Source of the DNA: Fomitopsis serialis
Taxonomy: Eukaryota; Basidiomycota; Agaricomycetes; Polyporales; Fomitopsidaceae
NCBI RefSeq assembly: GCF_022376445.1
Contig: NW_025955058.1
Coordinates: forward strand, 86,852 to 150,851
Length of the DNA stretch: 64,000 nucleotides
Reading direction: 5' to 3'
The translations under genes were made by a program, and so were the position numbers. Of the stretch, positions 48,129-58,749 are shown in pieces. Each line of letters begins with the position of its first letter. Within the stretch, counting starts at the first letter, position 1. The notes under the pieces are model-generated. The model did not search any database, had not been told where the DNA came from, and saw nothing but the letters and a program-made list of their open reading frames with translations.

Positions 48129-49891
48129 ATGGCACAGCTAAGGCGAGTGTTTGCTTACCTACGAGCTCCGGACGCTTTCCCGTATATCGCATGGGTCGAC
48201 GTCGGGTTGAACGTGGACAAGCCTTTGGCCTTCAATGTTAAGGCGGTAAAGCGACTCGGAACGTGAACACAACGAACTTGGGTATGAATGTGCCTCGTTG
48301 GCGTACGCGCCCTATTCACGAGGTACGCATGACGACTTGCCTGAAACCATGCGATGACAATTCCTCTAGTAGGTTCTGTGACCGTCCCTTGCAAACAAGC
48401 CATTGCCGCGATCAAGCAAGCCTTGGGAGGAGCCATTGAAACCTACCTCGATCATTTCCCCAGGTCTGAAATGGAATTGATTGCAGTCTTGAATCGTAAG
48501 TACGGTCTTGCTCGTTGTGCGCTGGGGTGCGGCATGACGTTATGGCCAGTCGTGAGCCATGATCCCCGTCAGGGTCGTTTTCATGGGCCGATGAACAAAG
48601 TCCCTCGCGTACGTCAATCGTACAGTTTGGTTTTGGTGTATCGCCTCTTACAGGACCAGGATCGCCGCAAAGGCACGAAGCCGCAAGAGTCCTTCGGACA
48701 GTGCTCGACTCTGCAATCATCGCAATACTATCCACGTCAAGATTGGCCAGACGCCGTGCGTAATGGAGTCCATTCTCTCTGCTCCACTGTCCGTGCGATG
48801 TATCATCCCGTCTTCGCCAAGCGGAGATGTCCAAGCCATTCGAAAAACGCAGCTACTTCCTCGAGCGTATGACGTGCGCTCGAGTTCGTGACCGTAGCTT
48901 GGCTTCTCTCCACGGAACTACAGAGGGAACACTTGTGTTGAGCGCGGTCAGTTGCACCATTCGGTGCTCGAAGAGCATGATATGCAATTCGAGGGATGAC
49001 GTCAAGCTTGACGGTGTCGCCTTCGCGCGCATACCTCTACACGTCTGCAAAGCCTGTCCGCTTGATCACAGAATGCAGAAGAGATCGGGGACGGCGAGTA
49101 TGACCCGGTGGTGCACGCTGAATGTCGCTACGTATCGATTCACGCCTCAGACGAGGTGAGTACTCGATCAGCATGCGCATTCCTGGCCGCCTGACCCATA
49201 TAGCACAGGACGTTCGCGAACTGTTGTGCTGTCCGCATTCCTCCGGCATAGCCGGTCCTCACCTCCTGGCTCGGGTGCTGTCTTCGCTGACGGCTTATCA
49301 ACTACGCTTACGACTATATCTACCTTGGGCCCACTACGGCGACGACGAGATCGCCCCTTGACACGCCGTACGCAAGGTAGCGCGTCTGTTCAATGTCCCA
49401 AAGTATGCTCGCGACCCAGACCGCTACTACGCCGGCCTGACGGCCGACTGAGCGGGCGGTGCCCCGTCTCCCTCTCGCGGCCCGCACTTCCTTTCAATTT
49501 GAGTCGACAGTCAGTGCAAGACAAGCAACACATGATCCGACGTGCTGAACGGGGGGACACCGCTCCTCGCGAAGCGGCGAGCAAGGAAAGCGACGTGATC
49601 GCAGTCACGTAACGTACGGGTAAGGACTCGGAGGACACTCGCACCATGGCCGGCGGCGAACGGTGGCACTGCGCTCGGCGGCTTGGTGTTCGGGGACCTG
49701 CGGGACGTGAACCTCGCACTGACGAGGGCCCGATGTTCATCGACCTTGACCAGTTCGGCAAGGAGGGCGAGCCGAGGCGAGGTACCCCGCACGATGAACA
49801 TGACGACATCGAGTGGCCCGAGGGGGGGCTAGTGCGGGAGGAGCACGGCCTGCACATGTTGCAGTCTATGCTACAGACATGGCATACGTAG
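48129..49891 (+). pseudogene. Crinkler-like kinase, third decayed copy
   Basis: A possible start MAQLRRVFAYLRAPDAFPYI lies at 48129, and IPLVGSVTVPCKQAIAAIKQ (48357 on) looks like another header block. The kinase C-lobe is recognisable at 49670-49880: LVFGDLRDVNLAL (catalytic loop), MFIDLDQFGKEGEPRRG (DLD at the DFG position), IEWPEGGLVREEHGLHMLQ. Between them I see many stops and no continuous N-lobe. The catalytic loop and the IDLD segment are in different frames, so the copy is dead or badly damaged. Confidence 0.55.
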
Positions 49892-50258
49892 ATAGGCAAA
49901 CCACATTAGCTGCGTGTTTCGCAGAACCGTAGTCCTGGTCGAGTCAGTGGAACTTGTCGGCGGCGACATGCATTCCATATCTTCCACTAATCCACCCATA
50001 CAAGCATCTTTTGCGAATCACGGTCAGTGTTGTCAAGTAGCACGTCGATTGAAGAGGCAGTGCGACGCCGACAAGCACGCGAGCAGTCGAACGCACCACA
50101 ACGGATTGCACACGACGAAAGCATACATACACACGACAAAGAAGAGTCAATACGGTCCCCATGTATAGATAACAGCCCTAAACAAAGCAACGCAACGCGA
50201 CACGACAGGGCGGGACAGCGAGACGTGCGAGCAACACGCACGAGCGAACAACCGCGCC
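49892..50258. other. Intergenic
   Basis: Spacer between convergent genes. Nothing recognised. Confidence 0.4.
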
Positions 50259-52378
50259 TCAGCCGACCTTCCACGCCCAGAACGGACCTGCAAACAAGCG
50301 CGTCAGTCATGCTCCGCGCGTCGGACGGCACGAACACGCACCGAGGGGGTCCATCCGCTCGTGCTGGGAGCCGGTCCACAGGCCGAGCACGCCCATCGCC
50401 GCCGTGTGCCCGCCGATCTGCACGCCCTCCGTCGCCCACTCCGTCGGGTCTCCCTCGTTCTCGCCGAGCTGCCCACGCCCGCATCAGCAACGCGCTCCAT
50501 TCTACGCGCGGGCTTTACTCACCAGGACGATGCGCCAGTGCACGGACCCGTCCTTGACGACGGACACGGTGCCCTGCAGGCGGCGGACGGTCCCGTGGCG
50601 CCGTTGGCGGCAGTCTCGCCCTCGATGTTGAGCGTGGGGCGTCGGGAAAGGCGGGGACGGCGGGCGGGCCGTACGACGCGACGCGGAGGCGCATGGGCAC
50701 GATGCGCACGGCTTCCGGTAAGCTCGGGGTCGTTGAAGTCGGACGAGAGCTGTGGGGACGCAATTAGACAGAGTTAGATAACGAGAGGACGGAACGCCAC
50801 GTTGTGCGAGATGAGGTCGCGGTAGTCGAGCCAGCATATGCACCGGCGCCAGATCCCCGTCACGCCCGCCCAGTCCCAGCCGTCCGTCGTGGGCGGCTCT
50901 TGCCCGGGGCCGGCCCGCCAAAGTCGTCTCGCCCCTTCCCGCTCGCACGCGTCCAGTCGCCCTGGAACGCCGCGAGCGCGCCGGTGGGGGCGGGGATGCT
51001 GCCCGCCCTGCCCGCCTCGCCGCCGCCGGAGCAGTCGATCGGCGCAGAGCCCGTGCGCAGCCCGTCGAGCGTCGTGAGGCCCGCGAGCTCCGCCGCGCCG
51101 ACCGCCTCGCACAGGTTCGCCTCGACCACGATCCTCACCGCCGCGAGGAACGCCCAGTCGGGCATCAGCGCGCCGCCGCGGCAGGCACGCGGGGCGGCGG
51201 CGTGTGCGCCGGCGAGGAACGGCTCGGGGAGGGGCGCCCAGTCCGCCTCCTCGTCGTCCGAGTCGGGCTCTGCGCGCCCGCAGCTGCCCTCCTCCTCTGC
51301 GTCGCACGCGCCTTGCCCTTGCCGGTGGGGCGGGTGGGGCGAGCGGGGATCTGGTCGACGACGTGGAACGGGCCCCAGGCGCGCCACGGGCTGAGGAAGC
51401 GGAGGTTGTACACCCGCATGCGGGCGAGGCGGCGCGCGCGGCGGGCCTGCGCGGCCGCGCTCAGGTCGAGGGACATCCCGCGACGACGGACGCGCCGGCG
51501 ATGAACGTCTCCGCGGCCAGGCGTGCGGGCGTCGTCGTCGGCGAGTCTGCTTCTCCTCGTCGTCGGACTCGGACGCGCCCTCGGAGCCGGAGCTCTCGTC
51601 GTCGGACGCCGTCGCTGCCAGGCGAGCGCGCGGGATGGAAGCCCGTGAACGCGACGACCCGCCCGAGCGCGTCCATCATCCGCGCCTCGTCTGCGGCAGG
51701 CCCTCGCCCATGATCCCGCCCTCCCACTTCCGCCCGGACATCCGCCGCGCGAGCACGGCGGGAGCCCCTTCGCGACGACGTCCTCCAGCCACTTGATGTT
51801 GCGCGATCGGTGCGAGCGGGGACGGCGGGCGTGGAGCAGCCGCAGGAGGCGAACGGGAGCGCGGAGAGCAGCGGATCGGGGCGGGCGACGGCGGGAAGAT
51901 GGGGTAGGACGGGAAGCCGGGCTGCGGCGTGGACCCGGGGATCGTGTTCGCGGCGGTGACGCGGGGTTGGCGTGGGGAGCACGGAGATGGTGGGCGGGTA
52001 CGGGAGGGCGGTGCGTGCGACGTCGACGAGGGTCTCGAGGGCGTGCGTGCAGCGCCCGATGTCGTCCTCGTCCCGCGGTCGAAGAAGCTCGCGGCCCAGA
52101 TGCGAGCGCGGAAGGCGGCGCCCCAGTCCCACGCGGGCTCAGCCTTGAGGTCCCAGTCAGGCGCGCGGCGCGGGTCGTCGAAGGTGGAGAGAAAGACCTC
52201 GCGCCAGAGGTGGTTGTCGGGGGAGTGGTAGACGAGCGCGGAGAGGGCGCGGCAGGTGCGTGCGAGGGCAGCGATGGCGGTGGGGAAGCCTGCGCGGGCG
52301 GCGAGGATGAGGATGTGCTCTGTGAGCTCCGCGGGAGGGCTTGGATGGACGCGGGCGGGGCGAGGGCGGGATGGACAT
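50259..52378 (-). CDS. F-box protein (several frame breaks)
   Basis: ATG at 52378 gives MSIPPSPRP. After one missing base near 52340 the frame reads IQALPAELTEHILILAARAG, ALARTCRALSALVYHSPDNH and LWREVFLSTFDDP, an F-box with the Agaricomycete style of substrate-receptor start. WDWGAAFRARIWAA, DEDDIGRCTHALETLVDVAR and NIKWLEDVVAKG follow in changed frames. Later come RMMDALGRVVAFTGFHPARS, MPDWAFLAAVRIVVEANLCE and TGIWRRCICWLDYRDLISHN. The C-terminus ends PFWAWKVG at TGA 50261-50259, a typical end for this family. At least four frame changes are needed, each fitting a single missing base in GC-rich sequence. Partner would be Skp1 of SCF ubiquitin ligases. Exon structure is uncertain because of the breaks. 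Confidence 0.68.
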
Positions 52379-54782
52379 GGTGGCTGGGAGGACGAGTGAG
52401 CAGGGCCGGGGCGGACTGCCTTCTCGCACCGAAACGACGCACCTGGGAGCGTCCGTGGATGGACCGAGCTAGAGGCTGGTAGGCTGGTGAGGAGAAAGCT
52501 GGCAGCATCATGAGCATCGAGAGCAGGAGGAACAGAGGACGCTAAAGAGGCAGCGGACCTGATGACTGTGCTCGTCAGATGCCTGCTGTAAGCTCCCGCA
52601 CTCGGTGACTAAGTGGGGCCAGCGGGCGCACCAATTCCCCGCGGTTCGTCCGCAGCGTCGAGCAGCCCGTGTGCGCTGGCGGTCGCGGCGACGAGGCGCA
52701 GAGTGGGAGACGACGGCGGGCAGGGCGAGCTCGCCGGCGACGACCGCAGCCGGGCGACGAGTGGGTCCTCCGATCTCAGATTGGCGTCCGGGCCAATGAT
52801 CGGGCGGCCCGTGCTCGCCCAACGTGGCGCCCCGCCGTGTCCCATTCTCGGCCGTGCACCCACTCGTCCACCGCTGGACACTCGCCCTCGCATGCCGCGC
52901 CGTGACGTCGACGCAGCGCCTCGACCCCGCACCGCCGCGCTCCTCCTGCCGACCCATCTCCCGCCGTGCGTGCTCTGCTGCCTGATCCCCGCCTCACTCA
53001 GCCCATGCACCTCGCCGTCGCAAACCGCGCATAGACGACCGTCCTCGCCGGCGCTGGGACTGTGAAGGGCACCATCCGCGCGTGTCCGTCCCCTGTATGG
53101 ACAGCGCGCAGGCGGCGTCGTCCGTCCCGCGTACACACACTGCCGGCGAGACGAGCACGCAGACGACCCGCACGCAGACGACTGCTCCCGCACCGGGTCG
53201 TCTCGCAGCCGTTTTCTGTGCACCCCGCGCGTGTCACCGTGCGGTCAATCGACTCGGGGGACACGGCAGCTTGATGCGCGGGGTGCTGCACCTCCCGAGA
53301 TGCCCGCCCCGTATCTCGTGTTCGCAGCGCGCGACGTCGGGACACTCGACGGCGTGGTCAGGCGGGACATACCGTCCCGCACTACGTACTCGTACAGTGC
53401 TACCACCCCCGCAGCAACCTGCACGTTCCGTGCGAAGGCATTCGCTCTCGGACGCGTGCTCTCAGACGCATGTGGCACGCGCACGTCCGCTCGCCCTACA
53501 GACACCGGAACCGCCCGCCGACGATGGCGACGCACTCGCCGACACACCCTTTCCTCGCGTTTACGAATCGTCGATTCCTCGACGATGCGTCGACCTGTAC
53601 ACGTCCAGCAACATCAGAAGCATACCATAGAGAGACAGAGACGTACATTCCGGACTTTGGTTCGTCGATCTTCCGTACTGACTCGCTGCCTCGTCTTGCG
53701 CCCGAGGTAGTCGATAGGTACAGGTTTCTTGTAGTCTGCGCCCCTCGCTGTCAGTAGGCAGACGTGAGATGGGAATGGATGTATACTCACCTTCACTCTT
53801 AATGACTAGCGTCGTACCGGATTCCTGTTTTGCGAGACCAACGGGGTGAGTATCACTGGCGTCCCGCACAAGAGTCGAGAACGGAACGTACCACTCAGCC
53901 AGCATTCACGATCAAATGACGAGCCCTTGGCTACCAGACAACGTGCGACCGTCGCGGCGCACTCACCCATCATATGGCCTGTTCCGCCTCAGGAACTCCG
54001 ACTTCAACGGCTCCCTACAAATGGGACATGATATTGGTTTCGCCTCGTCACCAGGCGGCACAACGACATAGAGGGCTCGTAGCTCAGCCTCACGCTTCGC
54101 CGCTTCTGCGGCCGTGCTGCACTCGAACTAATCTTACGGCCATCCGCACGCCCCTCGCCCTCGACATCAACATAGCCATCGTATATCCAGCCCTGCAACG
54201 TCGAGGTCAGTAGTGAACGCGACAACCGTACCAGAGAACGTACCTCGACCGAAACGAACCAGCTGCGGCTGCGACCGCGGCTGACTGCCTGACCCGCCGT
54301 TCGACTCTGGCTGGAGTGCATGTCCAGATGATCGTCACGACGGGTCCCGGGCTGCCAGACGACGTGCGACCGTCGCGGCGCACACACCCGTCGTGTGTCC
54401 GGGTCAGGTGGAGCCACGTCGGCAGCTGCGACTGTCGTTGCGTTTGTTGGACGACGCGGTTCACGGTGTAGCAAGGCCTGAGACGCTCCGAGCCTCGCAT
54501 CAACCTGTGTACACGCCCAGTCAGAGCCCCTGCAAACACATTATTCAGTGGTACCTACTCGATACTAACGGTACAGCCGGAGTGCATTTCGACCGTTGCA
54601 AACGGTAAAGCCGCCTCCGGCTGGAGCTGTGATTTCCTCGTTGCAAACAGGCTGGCCGGACTGGTTTCTAACAAGCCGGCCGAGCGTATCTCAAACCAGT
54701 TCAAACAGTCCGGCCGGTGTATCCCTAAACACATATATTCTGGACATGTATGGGATGGTGCGTGCACCCATGATCCATGGTA
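52379..54782. other. Gene-poor GC-rich stretch
   Basis: No supported gene. A segment around 53930-53975 (ACGTGCGACCGTCGCGGCGC) recurs at about 54349-54395 with few changes. Positions 54600-54720 repeat GGCCGG-containing words, leading into the palindrome cluster. Confidence 0.45.
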
Positions 54783-54816
54783 TAGGAGGGCGCGCGCGAT
54801 CGCGCGCGCCCTCCTA
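54783..54816. repeat. 34-bp perfect palindrome, copy 1
   Basis: TAGGAGGGCGCGCGCGA followed by its exact reverse complement, with no spacer. Confidence 0.95.
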
Positions 54817-54882
54817 CATGGCATGTGTACCGGCGTCTATTCTGCCAACGTATACGATGTGTGTGCACATATATCTGCTAAA

Positions 54883-54916
54883 TAGGAGGGCGCGCGCGAT
54901 CGCGCGCGCCCTCCTA
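54883..54916. repeat. 34-bp perfect palindrome, copy 2
   Basis: Identical to the copy 100 bp earlier, while the sequence between them differs. Confidence 0.95.
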
Positions 54917-54970
54917 CCGAGGTGTATTTGGGCATGCATATCATGGTGCGCGCACCCCTGATGCATGTCA

Positions 54971-55004
54971 AAGGAGGACGTGCGCGACCGCGCGCGCCCT
55001 CCTT
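54971..55004. repeat. 34-bp palindrome, degenerate copy 3
   Basis: Same layout with a few mismatches in the left arm (AAGGAGGACGTGCGCGA). It lies 88 bp after copy 2. The flanks share words such as GCATGCATATCATGGTGCG with the upstream copies. Confidence 0.85.
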
Positions 55005-55159
55005 GTCACGTGCCATAATATTCCACACATGTGACTCATCTGTTTGCATGATGGTGTGATCAGTCCCTTCCCTTTGATCCACAGACCATCTGTGTGCGCC
55101 AGGTACGTTCTTGCTCTCACCATGTCCCCTACCACAGCACTCAGCGCTGGCCAGTCACC

Positions 55160-55711
55160 ATGGACCGTCCAGCATGGTCTGACCGGATTCGTGTCGTCCT
55201 CGAAGCTGCTGTGCTCGTCCGGCTGATCCACAAACACACGGAGAAATTCGTGCAATCGCTCGTTCCCGTCGGTCCCGCATACGGCCCGCTCACCATCTAC
55301 GAGATCTACCAAAAATGACACGAGCACATGAAGGAGTGGCTCCGCATCATATGCGTCCGTACAATCACCGACCCGCAACCCCTCAACATGCTCTATGTAC
55401 GCTCAGAGATCGATCGACTCGAAGCGGTCATGATCGCATTGGCCAACTTCATCACCCCCTTGTACAGGCACTGGAGCACCCCCAGATTGCCCGAATCATT
55501 GCGCATCCACACTCATGATCGTGATGAATGGACGCACATCGCGCGGTCCACTATCAGTCTCATGTGCTTGGTGAGGGAGACTGTTGATTACTGGCACAGT
55601 ATGTTCTCTGCATCACAATTAGTCTATTCAGCATACTGACTCATCACACAGAAATACTGGACAAGAATTATGGCATGTACCACACCTTTATTACATCGGT
55701 AGGGGTTATGG
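55160..55711 (+). pseudogene. Unknown intron-containing gene with in-frame stop
   Basis: From ATG at 55160 the frame gives MDRPAWSDRIRVVLEAAVLV, FVQSLVPVGPAYGPLTIYEI, a TGA at 55316-55318, and then continues HMKEWLRIICVRTITDPQPL, ALANFITPLYRHW and STISLMCLVRETVDYWH. A well-formed intron (55599-55651: GTATGT, CTGAC branch, CACAG) leads to KILDKNYGMYHTFITS and another donor at 55699. Upstream, a GTACGT...CAG pair near 55100-55145 suggests a further exon. Codon-like composition and the clean intron argue for a real, once-expressed gene. I do not recognise the family. The single TGA makes it a pseudogene unless it is a sequence error. Confidence 0.5.
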
Positions 55712-55821
55712 GGACAATCGAGACGACCCAGGGTGCTTTGGCGCCCTGTAAACCCTAGCTAACCCTATAGACGCCCGAATTTTAGCACCCGGAACACCGC
55801 ACGCACTGCTCGGGCACGTGA

Positions 55822-58727
55822 CTGTGCGTCCGCGACTCACAGCGTGCACACAGAGACTGAGCAGGCCCGTGCTGCAGTGCTGTGAGTCGAGGACTCACAG
55901 CAGGCACAGGGAACGTGCTCGCGCCCCTCCCACTGCCCTCCTGTGCGTCGCGGACGCACAGCAGAGCAGGGCTCGTAGCGTGGGAAGCGCCCGCCGATCG
56001 CCTGCCCGATCGGGCAGGTGCCAGGTCGTACGCTTGCCCGGGTGCACCTGCTGCTCTGTCCACTGTACGGACCACGCGTGCCGCCTGTGCGTCGACGACG
56101 CACACGGCCCCGTGCACTGCTGTGCGTCCGCGACGCACAAGAGGGCAGTGGGAGCTCGTTCCGCGGGGAGCGCCCGCCGATCGCACGCCCGATCGAGCAG
56201 GCGCCACTCGCCCGGGTGCACCTGCTGCCCTCTCAGCCGCACGAACCACGCGTGCCTCTTGTGCGTCGAGGACGCACAGGCCCCACTGCCCTGCTGTGCG
56301 TCCGCGACGCACAGGACGGCAGTGGGGGCTCGTCGTGTGGTGAGGGCCCGCCGATCGCACGCCCGATCGAGCAGGCGCCACTCGCCCGGGTGCACCTGCT
56401 GCCCTCTCCGCCGCACGGACCACGCGTGCCTCTTGTGCGTCGAGGACGCACAGGCCCCACTGCCCTGCTGTGCGTCCGCGACGCACAGGACGGCAGTGGG
56501 GGCTCGTCGTGTGGCGAGGGCCGGCCGATCTCGCGCCAGATCGCACAAGCGCCCACCCGACGACCTGCCCGTGACTGCTGGCGGTGCAGAGCGCACGCGT
56601 GCTCCTTGTGAGTCGAGGACGCACACCCGCGACGTCGCCGCTTACGACGTCCATGCGGCGTTGTGCGTCGCCGACTCACAGCGGCGAGGCGGGCGAGATC
56701 GAGCCCGCACCCGTCAGCCACCGACGGGCGCTCGCTCGATCATGCCCTCCTACCGCCATCTCCATCCCCTCCCACCTCCTCCCCACCTCCCTGTCGCGTC
56801 CCACCAGGCCCCGCACCCCGCCGTCAAGCCCGCGGCACGCCCCGGTACCGAACGCAAGGCCCCGCGCGAGGAAACACCCGCGGGAAGGCCACGTCATCAC
56901 GACGTGGCCCGGCCAGCAAGAGCCGGACTGCGAGACCGCCCAATGGCGGCTCGCGCTCGATGGAGGAGGACTGGAGGAGGGTTAGACAGACGAGAGGGAC
57001 GGGCTACAAGGTGAGTAGCCCGTTGTTTGACCCATCCCGCCGTCTCCCGCCCGCCCGCTCGCAAATCCGGCCGACCTCCACCTCCACGGCCACACCCCGC
57101 CATCCACGCCCCTCGCAACAGCGGGGGATGTGCGTCCTCGACTCACACGCCCCCCGCGTCCGCTTTTACGCCACCCCGTCCGTCTCGCGACCGCCAGCCC
57201 GCCCGGCAGGCCGGTGTGAGTCGAGGACTCACAACGGCCGCACGCACGCCCTCCGGACCCACGCGCCCTCAAGGCTGCCCCACGCGCAGGGGTGTGCTGG
57301 CAGAGCACCCCGCCACACGCCGAGCCCACCCGCCAGTCGATCGACCGGCCCGCCCGCTCGTCAAGCCCCCCGCCCGCTCGTTGCCCACCTGCCGTCGATC
57401 TCAGCCCACCCCGCCGTTTACGACCGGACGAACGGCTCGACGGTGTGCGTCGCGGACGCACACGCCCCACGCGTTCGCCGCCATGCCCACCGCGCGCCTC
57501 CACCGCCCCATACATCGCTCGCCAGGCCGGTGTGAGTCGGCGACTCACACCGGCTCCTCAAACCCCTTCTACCGCCTGCCAAGCCCCGTCCCGCTCGTCA
57601 CGCCTGCCCCACACATCGGGAGGCCCCGCTGACGCACTCCCCCACCCGCCGACCTCGCCCGCTCGCCCTCGTTTGACCCGCCTGCCGAGCCCGCCGACCC
57701 GCCAACCATCCCGCCACCTCCCCGCCTTCTACGACTCGACGCACGGGCGGTGCTGTGCGTCGCGGACGCACACACCCCACACGTCCGCTTCCACGCCCGC
57801 CACGAATCCGCACCGCCCGTTCCAACGTGGCCAGGCTACGACCCGACGCACGGGGCGGTGCTGTGCGTCGCGGACGCACACACCCCACGCGTCCACTTCC
57901 GCACCCGCCAAGCATCCGCGCCGCCCGTTCCACCGTGCGCCAGGCCGGTGTGAGTCTGCGACTCACACCGGCTCGTTACCCTCCCACTCTCGCTTGCCGG
58001 ACCGCTCCCCATCCCTCACGGCTGCCCTATGTGTAGGGGTGCGTCCAACGTCGCACCCGCTATGCTCCGACCTCGCCCGCCAATCCCCGTTGGCCCCGTC
58101 TGCCCGCCTGTCGAGCCCATCCACTCGCCGTCGATCCCACCTACCCCGACATCTACGACCCGACGAACGAGTCGGCGGTGTGCTTCGCCGACGCACACAC
58201 CCCACCGCGAGCTCGCCAAGCCCGCGCCCTCGTCGATCCCACCCACTGGCCATCGATACCACCCGATGGCCATCGATCCGCCCACCCCGCCATCTACCGC
58301 CCTCCGAGGAACGCGGCGTGTGCTTCGTCGACGCACACGGCCCACCCGTCTCTTTCGGCGCCCACGCGCACCTGTTCCGCGATCACCAGCTCGCCTGGCA
58401 GACTGGTGTGAGTCGCCGACTCACACCGGCGACTCGCCCGCCCTCTGCCGCCTACGCGGCGCTCTCGACAGCGCTTTGCGAAGGACGGGACTGTGGCCAC
58501 ACACCCCCGTCGTCGGCGCGCCGAGCCCCGGCTGTTGCTGCGTCACCAGTCCGACATGCCCGACCGTCCTGTGGCGAACACAAGGTATGGCTGCGTACAC
58601 TTTCGGTGCACCCAGCCATGTCTCGTCTTTGCCCGCACGTTGCGACGTCCCAATCGGACGTACCCTACTTTGTCTGACATTGACTAACTGGGCGCCGAGC
58701 ACCTCATCTGTGAGTCCGCGACTCACA
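55822..58727. repeat. Array of 22 short palindromes, TGTGMGTC-N3-GACKCACA
   Basis: Twenty-two 19-bp hairpins start at about 55823, 55881, 55942, 56086, 56121, 56260, 56295, 56434, 56469, 56607, 56662, 57129, 57215, 57444, 57531, 57754, 57862, 57949, 58179, 58319, 58407 and 58709. Sixteen have perfect 8-bp arms: ten of C:G type (TGTGCGTC/GACGCACA) and six of A:T type (TGTGAGTC/GACTCACA). Four are C/A hybrids, two carry another mismatch. From 56086 to 56487 they come as pairs 35 bp apart in a 174-bp tandem period. Later a C-type is followed 86-88 bp on by an A-type. The intervening DNA is GC-rich and diverged. Long open frames across this region are by-products of the repeat. Confidence 0.93.
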
Positions 58728-58749
58728 GCTGCCATGCAAGCCCTTTCCC

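Noticed and set aside
52508..53345. Arg-rich open frames on both strands
   Set aside because: Frames overlap on both strands with GC-driven composition; no motif or intron pattern.
55818..57535. Several long open frames on both strands with repeated CVADAQ, ESRTHT and similar phrases
   Set aside because: They are translations of the hairpin array in many frames. No intron pattern or domain supports a protein.
55822..58727. CRISPR-like array
   Set aside because: Repeats are short, irregularly spaced hairpins in a eukaryotic subtelomere. Spacers are not uniform, and there are no cas genes.
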